64,000 nucleotides of DNA, from NCBI RefSeq assembly GCF_016925675.1, contig NZ_CP070506.1:5764501-5828500 (forward strand). The letters are read 5' to 3'. Under the pieces are notes generated by a model, which saw nothing but the letters and a program-made list of their open reading frames with translations, had not been told where the DNA came from and made no database searches. Origin of the DNA: Pseudomonas hygromyciniae (lineage in GTDB: Bacteria; Pseudomonadota; Gammaproteobacteria; Pseudomonadales; Pseudomonadaceae). Position numbers and translations under genes: made by a program. Below are positions 54,240 to 63,230 of the stretch, in pieces (position 1 is the first letter of the stretch; each line of letters begins with the position of its first letter).

Positions 54240-56149
54240 CAGGACAGCGCCTCCAACTCCGCTTGCAGGCCTTCCAGCAGTTCGAGGGCTTCCATCCAGG
54301 TTTCCTCCAATTGCCCTTCGCGCACCTTCAGCTTGGCCTGTTCGGCCAGCAGGTCGCGCAGTTCATCCTTGCGGGCCGCTTCGTACACCGCACTGTCGCC
54401 GAGGCTGGCTTCGATCTTGGCCAGGCGTTCGTGAACCTTGCCCAATTCGGCCTCGAGCTTGTCGGCTTCGCGCTTGTGCGGCGCCAACTGCTGGCGCAGG
54501 GCCGCGGCGGCCTGGCGCTGGGCTTTCTTGTCGGTCTTGTCCGGGTTGACCGGGGTGTTGCTGACCGGCGCGTTACGCAGCCGATAGTCAGTCAGCCAAC
54601 GGGCGTAGTCGTCCAGGTCGCCATCGAACTCTTCGACCTTGCCATCGGCCACCAGCAGGAAGTTATCGGTGGTGCTCTTGAGCAGGTGGCGATCGTGAGA
54701 CACCACCAGTACCGCACCGCTGAATTCCTGCAGGGCCATGGTCAGCGCCAGGCGCATTTCCAGGTCCAGGTGGTTGGTCGGTTCGTCGAGCAGCAGCAGG
54801 TTTGGCCGGTCCCAGGCGATCAGGGCCAGGGCCAGGCGAGCTTTTTCGCCGCCGGAGAAATTCAACACCGGCTCATCGATGCGCGCGCCACGGAAGTCGA
54901 AACCACCCAGGAAGTCGCGCAGGGTCTGCTCGCGCTCGGTTGGCGCCAGGCGCTGCAAATGCAGGAGCGGGCTGGCCTTGGAGTCGAGGGAGTCCAGCTG
55001 ATGCTGGGCGAAGTAGCCCACCACCAGGTTCTCGCCACGGGTCAGGCGCCCGGCCAGGGGTTGCAGTTCACCGGAAAGGTTCTTGATCAGCGTCGATTTG
55101 CCCGCGCCGTTGGGCCCGAGCAAACCGATGCGCGCGCCCGGGGTGAGCTGCAGCTTGACCTTCTCCAGGATGGTTTTGTCGCCATAGCCCAGGCGTGCAT
55201 CCGAGAGGTCCAGCAAGGGGCTGGAGATTTTCACCGACTCGCGGAATACAAAGTCGAACGGCGAATCGACGTGGGCCGCCGACAGCTCTTCCATGCGCTC
55301 CAGGGCCTTGATCCGGCTCTGGGCCTGGCGGGCCTTGGTGGCCTGGGCCTTGAACCGGGCGATGTAGCTTTCCATGTGCGCACGCTGCGCCTGCTGCTTC
55401 TCGAAGGCCTGTTGCTGCTGGGCCAGGCGTTCGGCGCGGGCCCGCTCGAACGCGGTGTAGCCGCCGCGATAGAGGGTGATTTTTTTCTGTTCGACATGGG
55501 CGATGTTATCGACCACCGCGTCGAGGAAATCCCGGTCGTGGGAAATCAGCAGCAAGGTGCCTGGGTAGCTCTTGAGGAAATCCTCCAGCCACAGGATCGC
55601 ATCGAGGTCCAAGTGGTTGGTGGGTTCGTCGAGCAGCAACAGGTCCGAGGGGCACATCAACGCCTGGGCCAGGTTCAGGCGCATGCGCCAGCCACCGGAG
55701 AAGTCGGCGACCGGGCGATCCATCTGCTCGTTGGTGAACCCCAGGCCGGCGAGCATCTTGCGCGCACGAGCGTCGGCGGTGTAGCCGTCGGCACTGTCGA
55801 GCTCCGAGTGCAGGCGGGCCTGGGCGGCACCATCCTGGGCTTTCTCGGCCTCGGCCAGGTCGTGTTGCACCTGGCGCAGGCGCAGGTCGCCATCGAGCAC
55901 GTAGTCGATCGCGATGCGGTCCAGGGTGTCGATCTCCTGACGCATATGGGCGATACGCCAGTCGGCTGGCAGCAGGCAGTCCCCGGAATCCGGGGTCAGC
56001 TCACCGAGCAACAGGGCGAACAACGTGGATTTGCCGGCGCCGTTGGCACCGATCAGGCCGGCTTTGTGACCGGCGTGCAGGGTCAGCTCGGCGTCTTCAA
56101 GAAGACGTTGCGGGCCACGCTGTAATGTTAGGCTTTGAAGTCGGATCAT
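54239..56149 (-). CDS. ABC-F family ATPase (YheS/Uup-like)
   Basis: 636 residues with two ABC domains and no membrane helices. Walker A motifs are GANGAGKST and GPNGAGKST; signatures are DFSGGWRMRLNLAQAL and NFSGGEKARLALALIA; both Walker B motifs end in Glu. The linker helices between domains (ERLAQQQQAFEKQQAQRAHM) and a C-terminal coiled coil (about residue 560 onwards) match YheS. ABC-F proteins act on ribosomes. The ATG giving IRLQSLTLQRG was chosen over a longer frame. Confidence 0.92.
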   Translation of the reverse strand: MIRLQSLTLQRGPQRLLEDAELTLHAGHKAGLIGANGAGKSTLFALLLGELTPDSGDCLLPADWRIAHMRQEIDTLDRIAIDYVLDGDLRLRQVQHDLAEAEKAQDGAAQARLHSELDSADGYTADARARKMLAGLGFTNEQMDRPVADFSGGWRMRLNLAQALMCPSDLLLLDEPTNHLDLDAILWLEDFLKSYPGTLLLISHDRDFLDAVVDNIAHVEQKKITLYRGGYTAFERARAERLAQQQQAFEKQQAQRAHMESYIARFKAQATKARQAQSRIKALERMEELSAAHVDSPFDFVFRESVKISSPLLDLSDARLGYGDKTILEKVKLQLTPGARIGLLGPNGAGKSTLIKNLSGELQPLAGRLTRGENLVVGYFAQHQLDSLDSKASPLLHLQRLAPTEREQTLRDFLGGFDFRGARIDEPVLNFSGGEKARLALALIAWDRPNLLLLDEPTNHLDLEMRLALTMALQEFSGAVLVVSHDRHLLKSTTDNFLLVADGKVEEFDGDLDDYARWLTDYRLRNAPVSNTPVNPDKTDKKAQRQAAAALRQQLAPHKREADKLEAELGKVHERLAKIEASLGDSAVYEAARKDELRDLLAEQAKLKVREGQLEETWMEALELLEGLQAELEALS

Positions 56150-56199
56150 AATGGCGGCGGAGTCTACCAGCTTCGTTGGCCGCTGGCTTGGGTGTGAAC

Positions 56200-56664
56200 A
56201 TGTGCGCTGACCTGTGGAGCTTTGCCCTCTCGACCTACGCCCGTGCGGGTGCTGAAGATGCCTGCCTGCGCTTGCAGGAGCAAGGGGCGGATGTGTGCCT
56301 GTTGTTGTGTGGGTTGTGGCTGGAACAGCGCGGGGTCGTACCCGAACCTGAACGCGTACAGGCGCTGCGAACAATCGCCCAGCCCTGGCAGGCAGATGTA
56401 GTGCAGCCTTTGCGCAGGGTGCGCAAACAATGGCGCGCCATGGCGCAGCAGGATGTGGAGCTGGGAGCGCTGCGCGAGCGGGTCAAGGCCCTGGAGCTGG
56501 AAGCTGAACGGCAGTTGTTGTTACGTCTGGAGGCGCTGGTACAGAGTTGGCCGACGGGGGAGCAAGCCACGGATCAGGTATGGCTTGAAGCATTGGCGAC
56601 CGAAGTCGCCAACCTCGACCACGACGCGCTGCATCAGCTGCGCGCCGCGGTCACCGGCACTTAG
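56200..56664 (+). CDS. TIGR02444 family protein
   Basis: 154 residues. CADLWSFALSTYARAGAEDA and GADVCLLLCGLWLEQ are the family marks. It is cytoplasmic with an alpha-helical C-terminus. Function unknown. Divergent from the ABC-F gene, 50 bases between starts, and its stop overlaps that of algP by four bases. The start at 56200 fits homologues; longer frames do not. Confidence 0.85.
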   Translation: MCADLWSFALSTYARAGAEDACLRLQEQGADVCLLLCGLWLEQRGVVPEPERVQALRTIAQPWQADVVQPLRRVRKQWRAMAQQDVELGALRERVKALELEAERQLLLRLEALVQSWPTGEQATDQVWLEALATEVANLDHDALHQLRAAVTGT

Positions 56665-57749
56665 GAAGCGCTGGTTGGGGTGGTGCCTGGCACTACCGGG
56701 GCAGACGTGCTGCTGGTCGGTGCCGGAGTAGCAGCTGGAGCTGCCGGTGCAGCGGGGGTCGCGGGCTTTGCAGCAGCAGGTTTGGCGGCCGGCTTGGCAG
56801 CTGGTTTTGCAGCAGCAGGTTTGGCAGCTGGCTTGGCGGCTGGTTTTGCAGCAGCAGGTTTGGCAGTTGGCTTGGCGGCTGGTTTTGCAGCAGCAGGTTT
56901 GGCAACTGGCTTGGCGGCTGGTTTCGCAGCAGCAGGTTTGGCAGCTGGCTTAGCGGCTGGTTTCGCAGCAGCAGTTTTAGCGGCTGGCTTGGCGGCTGGT
57001 TTTGCAGCAGCAGGTTTGGCAGCTGGCTTAGCGGCTGGTTTCGCAGCAGCAGTTTTAGCGGCTGGCTTGGCGGCTGGTTTTGCAGCAGCGGTTTTAGCAG
57101 CTGGCTTGGCGGCTGGTTTTGCAGCAGCGGTTTTGGCAACTGGCTTGGCGGCTGGTTTTGCAGCAGCAGGTTTCGCAGCTGGCTTGGCGGCTGGTTTCGC
57201 AGCAGCGGTTTTAGCAGCTGGCTTGGCGGCTGGTTTTGCAGCAGCGGTTTTAGCAGCTGGCTTGGCGGCTACTTTCGCAGGCGCTTTTTTAGTCGCAGGC
57301 TTGGCCGCAACTTTAGCCGAAGCCTTGGCAGCAACTGCCTTGGCCGGTGTCCGAGTGCTCAGCACTTTGGCCACTGCTTCTTTCACACGACCAACGCCCT
57401 GGGCCAGTTTCAGGCTCTCTTGGGCATCGCGCTTGAGTTGAAGAATGTAGGTGCGGGTTTCGGATTGACGATCCTTGAGGGCATCGAGCAAGTCCTCAAG
57501 TTCTTTGACAGCGCCCTTGGCTTTGGTTTGCGCCTTGGCTTTGCCGGCAGTCGCGGCGTCTTGCAGTTTGGTGCGGGATTTATGCAGTTTTTCTTGAGCC
57601 TTGCCGCGTTGCTTTTCCAGCTTGGCGAGCAATTTCTCTGCATCAGCCAAGGCTTGAGAGCAAGCACTTTCCAAATGTTCGAGCAGGCTGCCCGAGAGTT
57701 GTTGGAGCAAGTGCAACGGGGTATTAACAGGCTTCTGTTTGGCCGACAT
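56661..57749 (-). CDS. algP: AlgP (AlgR3), histone-like alginate regulatory protein
   Basis: 362 residues. The first 130 residues are helical and coiled-coil (HLESACSQALADAEKLLAKL); from about 130 the protein is Lys-Pro-Ala repeats (KPAAKPAAK type), with 12 near-identical 13-residue units, then an Ala/Pro/Ser/Thr tail. It resembles histone H1 and binds DNA; in P. aeruginosa it supports algD transcription. GGAGG sits six bases before the ATG. The repeat length differs between isolates in this family. Confidence 0.9.
   Translation of the reverse strand: MSAKQKPVNTPLHLLQQLSGSLLEHLESACSQALADAEKLLAKLEKQRGKAQEKLHKSRTKLQDAATAGKAKAQTKAKGAVKELEDLLDALKDRQSETRTYILQLKRDAQESLKLAQGVGRVKEAVAKVLSTRTPAKAVAAKASAKVAAKPATKKAPAKVAAKPAAKTAAAKPAAKPAAKTAAAKPAAKPAAKPAAAKPAAKPVAKTAAAKPAAKPAAKTAAAKPAAKPAAKTAAAKPAAKPAAKPAAAKPAAKPAAKTAAAKPAAKPAAKPAAAKPAAKPVAKPAAAKPAAKPTAKPAAAKPAAKPAAKPAAAKPAAKPAAKPAAAKPATPAAPAAPAATPAPTSSTSAPVVPGTTPTSAS
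56770..57276. repeat. 39-bp tandem repeat array inside algP
   Basis: Twelve full units of 39 bp (56770-57237) and a partial unit to about 57276. Each encodes AAAKPAAKPAAK plus Thr or Pro on the minus strand; variants have Val or Thr at one position. High identity between units makes copy number likely to change by slippage or recombination. Confidence 0.85.
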
Positions 57750-57941
57750 GATTTACCTCCTGGCTGACGTGGGTGCGGCTCATACTAGCCCTCTGCTCTT
57801 ACCGCCGCTAGGGCATGTTGACAGTATCGAATGCGTTGCGTTGCACCGCACAAAAATTCTTATCGATATAACGAAAAACCACTCCATTCTTTACCCCTCC
57901 ACACTGGCATAATCCACCGCACTTTCGGCTGGAGAATACCC

Positions 57942-58607
57942 ATGTCGCGTTACCTTTTTTTCATCCTGGGTTTGTCGTTTTCAGTGGCCAACGCGAGTGA
58001 GCCAGCAGCGTCCAAAGACAGCCACGACCTGGCCTACAGCCTGGGCGCCAGCCTTGGCGAACGCCTGCGCCAGGAAGTCCCCGACCTGCAGATCCAGGCC
58101 TTGCTCGACGGCCTCAAGCAAGCCTATCAAGGCAAGCCCCTGGCCCTGGATGACGCACGCATCGCTCAGATCCTCGCCCAACACGAAGCGCAAGCCAGCA
58201 GCGATGCACAAGTGCCGCAAAGCGAAAAGGCTCTCGCCGCTGAACAACAATTCCTGAGCACAGAAAAAACCAGGAGCGGTGTGCGCGAATTGGCAGACGG
58301 TATCTTGTTCACGGAGTTGGCCCCTGGAAACGGGATAAAGCCAGGCGCCAATGATCGGGTGAAGGTGAAGTACGTGGGGCGATTGCCGGATGGGACGGTT
58401 TTCGACCAGAGCACGCAGCCCCAATGGTTTCGCCTGGACAGTGTGATCAGCGGCTGGCAAAGCGCGCTGCAACAGATGCCGGTAGGCGCAAAATGGCGCC
58501 TGGTGATTCCTTCTGCACAGGCCTATGGCGCAGACGGTGCGGGCCAGTTGATCGCACCTTACACACCGCTGGTTTTCGAGATTGAGCTGCTCGCAATCGG
58601 TGCCTGA
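57942..58607 (+). CDS. FKBP-type peptidyl-prolyl cis-trans isomerase
   Basis: 221 residues with a signal peptide (to about ANA, residue 18), a dimerisation domain (DLAYSLGASLGERLRQEVPD) and a C-terminal FKBP fold (VKVKYVGRLPDGTVFDQST, then WRLVIPSAQAYGADGAGQLI). It is FkpA/Mip-like and acts in the periplasm as a folding chaperone. GGAG sits before the ATG at 57942. Divergent from algP. A terminator follows. Confidence 0.9.
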   Translation: MSRYLFFILGLSFSVANASEPAASKDSHDLAYSLGASLGERLRQEVPDLQIQALLDGLKQAYQGKPLALDDARIAQILAQHEAQASSDAQVPQSEKALAAEQQFLSTEKTRSGVRELADGILFTELAPGNGIKPGANDRVKVKYVGRLPDGTVFDQSTQPQWFRLDSVISGWQSALQQMPVGAKWRLVIPSAQAYGADGAGQLIAPYTPLVFEIELLAIGA

Positions 58608-58613
58608 GCCAAT

Positions 58614-58645
58614 AAAAAACGGTGCGCCATGCGCACCGTTTTTTT
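58614..58645 (+). terminator. Rho-independent terminator between FKBP and algQ
   Basis: ACGGTGCGC and GCGCACCGT flank CAT with an A-run before and a T-run after, so it can serve both convergent genes. Confidence 0.92.
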
Positions 58646-58661
58646 GTCCTGCCGCTGAGGC

Positions 58662-59120
58662 TCAGGCCTGGGTTGCAAGCTCTTCCTTGTGGGCGTTGTG
58701 CAGCACTTCGATCAAGCAGTCTTCCAGCTCGAAACGCTCATGGAGCAGGCCACCCAGCTCTTTGAATTTCGCGGCAACGCACTCACCCTTGTCGCAAAGG
58801 TCATTAAACGCCAGGAGCTTTTCGGTGATGACGTCGATACGCGGGTAAATGGTCTTGGCCAAATCCAGGCCACGCTGGTCATCGAAGGCCTCGGCCTCCT
58901 TGGTCAGTTGCTCATAGACCCCGAAGTGCCCTGCCGAGACGTAGTCCATCAAGACACCACAGAACTCCTGCAGAGGCTTGCGGTTCTCAGCCAGCGCTTC
59001 AGGCTTCTCGCCCAGCGCATCAAAGGCCCGAACCAATTCGTGACGTGCCTTCAACCAGCTGTCGATCAGCTTATGCACACCACCCCAGCGTTCCTGAGCA
59101 TTCTGACAACTTTCCAACAT
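58662..59120 (-). CDS. algQ: AlgQ, Rsd-family anti-sigma-70 regulator
   Basis: 152 residues. [20 protein letters not shown] is the Rsd/AlgQ start; the all-helical fold continues with [20 protein letters not shown]. It binds sigma-70 domain 4, frees core RNA polymerase for other sigma factors, and in P. aeruginosa affects alginate and pyoverdine genes. The start at 59120 is chosen because an upstream 33-residue extension is not conserved. Shares a terminator with the convergent FKBP gene. Confidence 0.92.
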   Translation of the reverse strand: MLESCQNAQERWGGVHKLIDSWLKARHELVRAFDALGEKPEALAENRKPLQEFCGVLMDYVSAGHFGVYEQLTKEAEAFDDQRGLDLAKTIYPRIDVITEKLLAFNDLCDKGECVAAKFKELGGLLHERFELEDCLIEVLHNAHKEELATQA

Positions 59121-59325
59121 GATGATCTCTTCCCTTATGGGCGGTGCCGCTTTCACCCGCGCGATGCGTCGAGGATAAAGCGGCAAGCGGACAACGCCGC
59201 ATCGAACAAACTGTTTCAATAACGCGTGCGGGCCAGATTATGCCCCCACGACTATGGCTTCAAGGTACGCAGACCAGAAAGTTCATACAAGTGTTTAATC
59301 CCATCCTACGAACCAACCCAGCCGG

Positions 59326-59847
59326 TCAGTGCTTCACAAACCTTAGATTCTGACCGGGCAACAGGCGGGAAAACTGCGTCGCCCCCAGTATGAGCATGGC
59401 CACGAAGAACAGTAAGCTCCATTCCGGGATGCTCAAGTCGAACAACGTCCAGTTGATTTCCACACAGTCGACGGTGCCCTTGAATGCCAATTGCAGGGCT
59501 TGCCCCAGGGACAGGTTTTCAATCATGTATTCCAGGCTTGGCCAGCAGTTGGGGATCTGCTCAGGCGGGATGTTCTGCAATAACACCTGGCGCACCGCTG
59601 TCACTGCGCCGAGCAACGCACAGCCCATGCTCGCCGCCCAGTACAGGTAGATGCCCACGCGCCTGGGACCGTGGATCGCCGCTACCAAGTTGATCAGCGT
59701 GAACACCGCCAGCAGGCTGCGCTGGATCAGGCATAGGAAGCAAGGCCGCAAAAGAGCCCCGTATTCCAGGTAAAACGACGCGCCCAACGTCAGCACACCG
59801 GCCATGAACGCCAGGAAGAACAAGGAGCGTGAGGGGGCCAAAGACAT
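59326..59847 (-). CDS. dsbH: DsbB-family disulfide bond protein
   Basis: 173 residues with four helices. LLRPCFLCLIQRSLLAVF has the CxxC pair (C36, C39) and a second Cys pair lies in IPNCWPSL and GTVDCVEI. DsbB proteins re-oxidise DsbA using ubiquinone. Pseudomonas carries two DsbB proteins; this locus matches the DsbH copy (PA5256). CAAGGAGCG-type purine stretch precedes the gene on the coding strand only weakly. 205 bases from algQ. Confidence 0.88.
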   Translation of the reverse strand: MSLAPSRSLFFLAFMAGVLTLGASFYLEYGALLRPCFLCLIQRSLLAVFTLINLVAAIHGPRRVGIYLYWAASMGCALLGAVTAVRQVLLQNIPPEQIPNCWPSLEYMIENLSLGQALQLAFKGTVDCVEINWTLFDLSIPEWSLLFFVAMLILGATQFSRLLPGQNLRFVKH

Positions 59848-60028
59848 TGTTTATCCGTAACGCAAGAGATAGGTCGTTACGGTAGAGGAAAGACCTTACC
59901 CCTTTCAATACGCGTTGGAGCAGACACTTCCGCGAGATCGCAGGGATATCCCGTCAGAGGACAGGTAACTTTACGTGGCACTGTGTGGGAAACCACCTCA
60001 AGCCCCTGAAATCCGCAAAATCGAGGGG

Positions 60029-60074
60029 TTTTGAAGGGCTGGTTGCCAGATGCGTCTGAGCCAACCCTTCAAAA
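60029..60074 (-). terminator. Hairpin downstream of hemY
   Basis: TTTTGAAGGG (60029-60038) pairs with CCCTTCAAAA (60065-60074), with extra pairing through GGTT/AACC-like bases. It begins 10 bases after the hemY stop and may end the hemCDXY transcript. No long T-run beyond the stem. Confidence 0.5.
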
Positions 60075-60083
60075 AATCCTACG

Positions 60084-61325
60084 TCAAACCCGTGCAGGCA
60101 CCGGGAGCGGTGAGGCTAGCAAGCGACTGTCCAACAGCCCCAGGCCCTCCTGGAACAGTTGATTACTGCGCTCGGCATCACCCAACTGCGCCAGCAATCG
60201 CGCCAACTCGGCACAGGCCTCGGGGTTGCGTTGTACTTGCAGGCTGCTTTCCAGATAGTCCCGCGCCTTGCCCCACAAACTGTTTTGCAGGCAGAGCCGT
60301 CCCAGTGTCAGCAACAGGCTGGCATCCCCCGGATGGTCCTTGAGCCAGCCTTCGGCGAACTTCAATTGCCGTGCCGAATCGCCCCCGCGCAGCAGGCCAT
60401 ACAACCTGATCAGGTGACTGTCGTACCCGCGCTTGAGCGCGACACGTAAAGCCTCTTCGGCCTTGGCATCGGCGCCCAGCTGGCGCAACTGCTCGGCATA
60501 GGCCAGTACCAGTTGGGGCTCCTGGCGCTGGGCCGAGGTCAATTGCTGCCAGGCCCGCTCAAGGGATTGCAGTCCGGCTTCGCCATGTTCTTCACGCTGG
60601 ACGGCCAGGCTCAGGTTTTCACCCCAGGCTCGGCGCTCCAGCTCTGCCAGCTCGGTGGCGGGCAACACTTTGTCCTTGCGCAGTTCCGGTAAGAGCCGGA
60701 TCACCGAAGACCAGTCACCGCGCTGCTGGTGCAGGCGCTGGAGCTGGCGCAACACCTGGGCGTTGTGCGGATGGCGCTCATGCATGGCCTGCAGCGTCAC
60801 GAGGGCGGCGTCCGTGTCGCCACGGTCCATCTGCAACTGTGCGTGGCTCAAGGCAACCGCCAACTCGGCCTGGGGCTGACGCTCCAGGGCGCGCTCCAAC
60901 AGGCTGTCGGACTCTTCATAGCGCCCCTGCTCGTTGGCCGCCCGGGCCGCGCCGAGGTAGTACAGCAATGGCTGGCGCTCGGCTTCCGCCGCGCGGTGCA
61001 GGTGCCGCTCGGCACTGGCCCAGCGGCCTTCCGCCAAGTCCATCTGCCCCTGTTCGATAGCCACCTGCACCCGCCGGCTGCGATTGCGCCGCGACCAGGG
61101 ATTGACCACACCGCCGGACGTTGTCACCAGGCCCAGCAGCACCCGCAGCAGATAGATCGCCAGACCGACGACAAACACCGCCACCAGGGTCGACCACAGG
61201 CCGGACTCATAATGCAGCACATGGGGATAGCTGATCAGCACATAACCGGTGTGTTTCGAGATGCCCACCGCCAGCGCCAGAGCGAGGGCAATCGCCAGCA
61301 CCAGGATCACATAGAAACGCTTCAT
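60084..61325 (-). CDS. hemY: HemY, TPR protein of the heme operon
   Basis: 413 residues. Two N-terminal helices (about 4-22 and 42-62) precede the HemY_N domain and TPR repeats (LVLAYAEQLRQLGADAKAEE and neighbours). It is not the B. subtilis protoporphyrinogen oxidase of the same name. Proposed to act with HemX in tetrapyrrole handling at the membrane. Last of the hemC-hemD-hemX-hemY operon, five bases after the hemX stop. Confidence 0.92.
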   Translation of the reverse strand: MKRFYVILVLAIALALALAVGISKHTGYVLISYPHVLHYESGLWSTLVAVFVVGLAIYLLRVLLGLVTTSGGVVNPWSRRNRSRRVQVAIEQGQMDLAEGRWASAERHLHRAAEAERQPLLYYLGAARAANEQGRYEESDSLLERALERQPQAELAVALSHAQLQMDRGDTDAALVTLQAMHERHPHNAQVLRQLQRLHQQRGDWSSVIRLLPELRKDKVLPATELAELERRAWGENLSLAVQREEHGEAGLQSLERAWQQLTSAQRQEPQLVLAYAEQLRQLGADAKAEEALRVALKRGYDSHLIRLYGLLRGGDSARQLKFAEGWLKDHPGDASLLLTLGRLCLQNSLWGKARDYLESSLQVQRNPEACAELARLLAQLGDAERSNQLFQEGLGLLDSRLLASPLPVPARV

Positions 61326-61330
61326 CGGCT

Positions 61331-62443
61331 TTACTCCTGGGTCGCCGGCTTACCGGCGGAAGCCTTGGCTTCATCGGCAGACAGATGGCGGCGTTCAAGG
61401 TAAGCCTGCACCGCAGACAAACTTGCGGCGAGGTCCGGGGTCACCACCGAGACGGCCTTGGGCTCAAGCTCGGTGATACGCGCCAGCATGGCCTGGCTTT
61501 GCGGGTTGTCCTGGTTGAAGTTGCCCTGCAATACGCTGCGCGCCTCGCCCAACGCCCGGGCGTACACCGCCGGCTCGCCATTGAGTGCGGCCCATTGCGC
61601 CTGCTCCAGCGCCAGGCTCAGGGCCAGGCGCACCTGGTTCAGGCCTTGGCCTGCCAGCAACGGGCGGATGTTGTCATCGGGGTTGAAATCGATACGGAAG
61701 TAGCGGGAGATCTGCTCCCACCACTGGCTCCAGCGACTGTCAGTGTCGCTGCTCGGACGGCCCTGCGGGCTCTCTTGCAACTGATATTCCGGGGACACGG
61801 CAGCCAGTTGCACCACCTGGTCACGCAGCGCCGCCAGTTGCAGGTACAGCCCGGTGCGGTCTGGCTGCTCAACGCTGCGCAAGGCCGCCAGGCTCTTGGC
61901 CAACTGCTCGCGGGCGGCGTAGGAACCCGGATCGCTCTGCTCACGCAGGATCTCGTCGGCGCCCTGCACCAGCGCCTGGGCACTGTTGATGTCCTGCAAC
62001 GCTGACAAGCGCAGGCTGGCCAGACGCAGCAAATGCTCGGCTTCGGCCAGGCGCCAGTCCTTGCGGCTGGCCCCCAGTACGGTTTCCAGACGCTGGTTCA
62101 GGCGTTGCTGGTCGCCCTGCAATTGCACCACCAGGCGACGGCGTTCTTCCAGCTCATCAGCACCTGGCAATTGTGCCAGGCGCGCGGCCAATTGCTGCTG
62201 CGCCTGCTGGATACCCTGGGACTGTTCATCCAGGGTGCGCACCTGCCCCAACTGTTGCTGGCTGCTCGCTTGCAGGGCCCGGACCTGCCAGAGCCCCCAG
62301 CCGCCGGCCGCAACACCGGCGGCACCAAGCAGCAAAGCAAAGACCGCCAGGCCGTTGCCACGGCGAGGTGTAGTGACCGGGGTCTCAACAGGCGCATCAA
62401 GCGCGGGCTGAGCTTCATCTTTAGGCAAGGCTGTTTCGCTCAC
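61331..62443 (-). CDS. hemX: HemX, inner-membrane protein of the heme operon
   Basis: 370 residues from a GTG start (SETALPKDEAQ). One helix at about 30-54 (GLAVFALLLGAAGVAAGGWG) is followed by a coiled-coil periplasmic region (LVVQLQGDQQRLNQRLETVL) and the HemX domain. It is often labelled uroporphyrinogen-III C-methyltransferase, but no SAM-binding motif is visible. 19 bases after hemD. Confidence 0.92.
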   Translation of the reverse strand: MSETALPKDEAQPALDAPVETPVTTPRRGNGLAVFALLLGAAGVAAGGWGLWQVRALQASSQQQLGQVRTLDEQSQGIQQAQQQLAARLAQLPGADELEERRRLVVQLQGDQQRLNQRLETVLGASRKDWRLAEAEHLLRLASLRLSALQDINSAQALVQGADEILREQSDPGSYAAREQLAKSLAALRSVEQPDRTGLYLQLAALRDQVVQLAAVSPEYQLQESPQGRPSSDTDSRWSQWWEQISRYFRIDFNPDDNIRPLLAGQGLNQVRLALSLALEQAQWAALNGEPAVYARALGEARSVLQGNFNQDNPQSQAMLARITELEPKAVSVVTPDLAASLSAVQAYLERRHLSADEAKASAGKPATQE

Positions 62444-62462
62444 GTGTCCATCCTTTGCGTTA

Positions 62463-63230
62463 TTAGAGAGTGGGAACGGGCTGGCTCCGTAACGCCACTA
62501 GCAAAGCCGCGGCACTGGCACCGCGACAATCCACAACTTTTTCCGCGCCCGCAGCCCGCGCCATTTCGGCGACTCGTGGGCTGGGCACGAACAACGGCAA
62601 CTGTGCCACGCGTGGCCAATCGGCACCGGCGAGGCCTTGCAGATGCAAAAAACCCTGCCCACTGCTGACCACCAGGCCGTTCAAGCGTTCCACATCAATG
62701 CGCTGGGTGAGCACATCCGGGTCGTAGGTCGGCAAAAACCGACGGTACAACTCCAGATAATCGACACTAGCACCTTGGCCGCGTAAACGCTCAGCCAGCA
62801 ACTCTCGCCCCCCCTGCCCCCGCAGGATCAATACACGCGCATCGTCAACAGCGACAGCCTCGCGCAACCTGGGCAATTCAAGCAAGGCCTCGCTGTCATC
62901 CCCAACCTCGGGGTAGCTCACATCCAGGCCATGGTCAGCCAGAACCTGGGCCGTGGCCGCGCCGACACTGAACCACGGCAAGGCCGGCACCGCTGGCGCG
63001 TACTGGTCGAGCAACTGCAGCGCCCGGCGCGCGGCCGGCTTGCTCACCACGATCACCGCACAATAGCGATCCAGGTGCTGAAAAACCGCCTGGTGCTCGG
63101 CAGTGATGGGCAAGGGTTGGGTTTCCAGCAATGGCAGGCTGCTGCTGAAGATACCGGCGTCGGACAACGAGGCCGCCAGGGCTGCCGATTCCTCGGCAGG
63201 CCGCGTCAGCAGCACACGCCAGCCGGTCAC
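62463..63230 (-). CDS. hemD: Uroporphyrinogen-III synthase
   Basis: 255 residues from a GTG start, which overlaps the hemC stop (GTGA). The bilobal HemD fold shows [20 protein letters not shown] at the start and [20 protein letters not shown] in the second lobe. It closes and flips ring D of hydroxymethylbilane to give uroporphyrinogen III. Coupled to hemC. Confidence 0.95.
   Translation of the reverse strand: MTGWRVLLTRPAEESAALAASLSDAGIFSSSLPLLETQPLPITAEHQAVFQHLDRYCAVIVVSKPAARRALQLLDQYAPAVPALPWFSVGAATAQVLADHGLDVSYPEVGDDSEALLELPRLREAVAVDDARVLILRGQGGRELLAERLRGQGASVDYLELYRRFLPTYDPDVLTQRIDVERLNGLVVSSGQGFLHLQGLAGADWPRVAQLPLFVPSPRVAEMARAAGAEKVVDCRGASAAALLVALRSQPVPTL

Noticed and set aside
56770..57276. 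Tandem repeats as a possible CRISPR array
   Set aside because: Units are contiguous with no spacers and encode AlgP protein repeats.
56680..57441. Ala/Gly/Leu repeat open frame on the plus strand across algP
   Set aside because: Exact shadow of the Lys-Pro-Ala repeat on the other strand; no ribosome site or membrane protein logic beyond the repeat.
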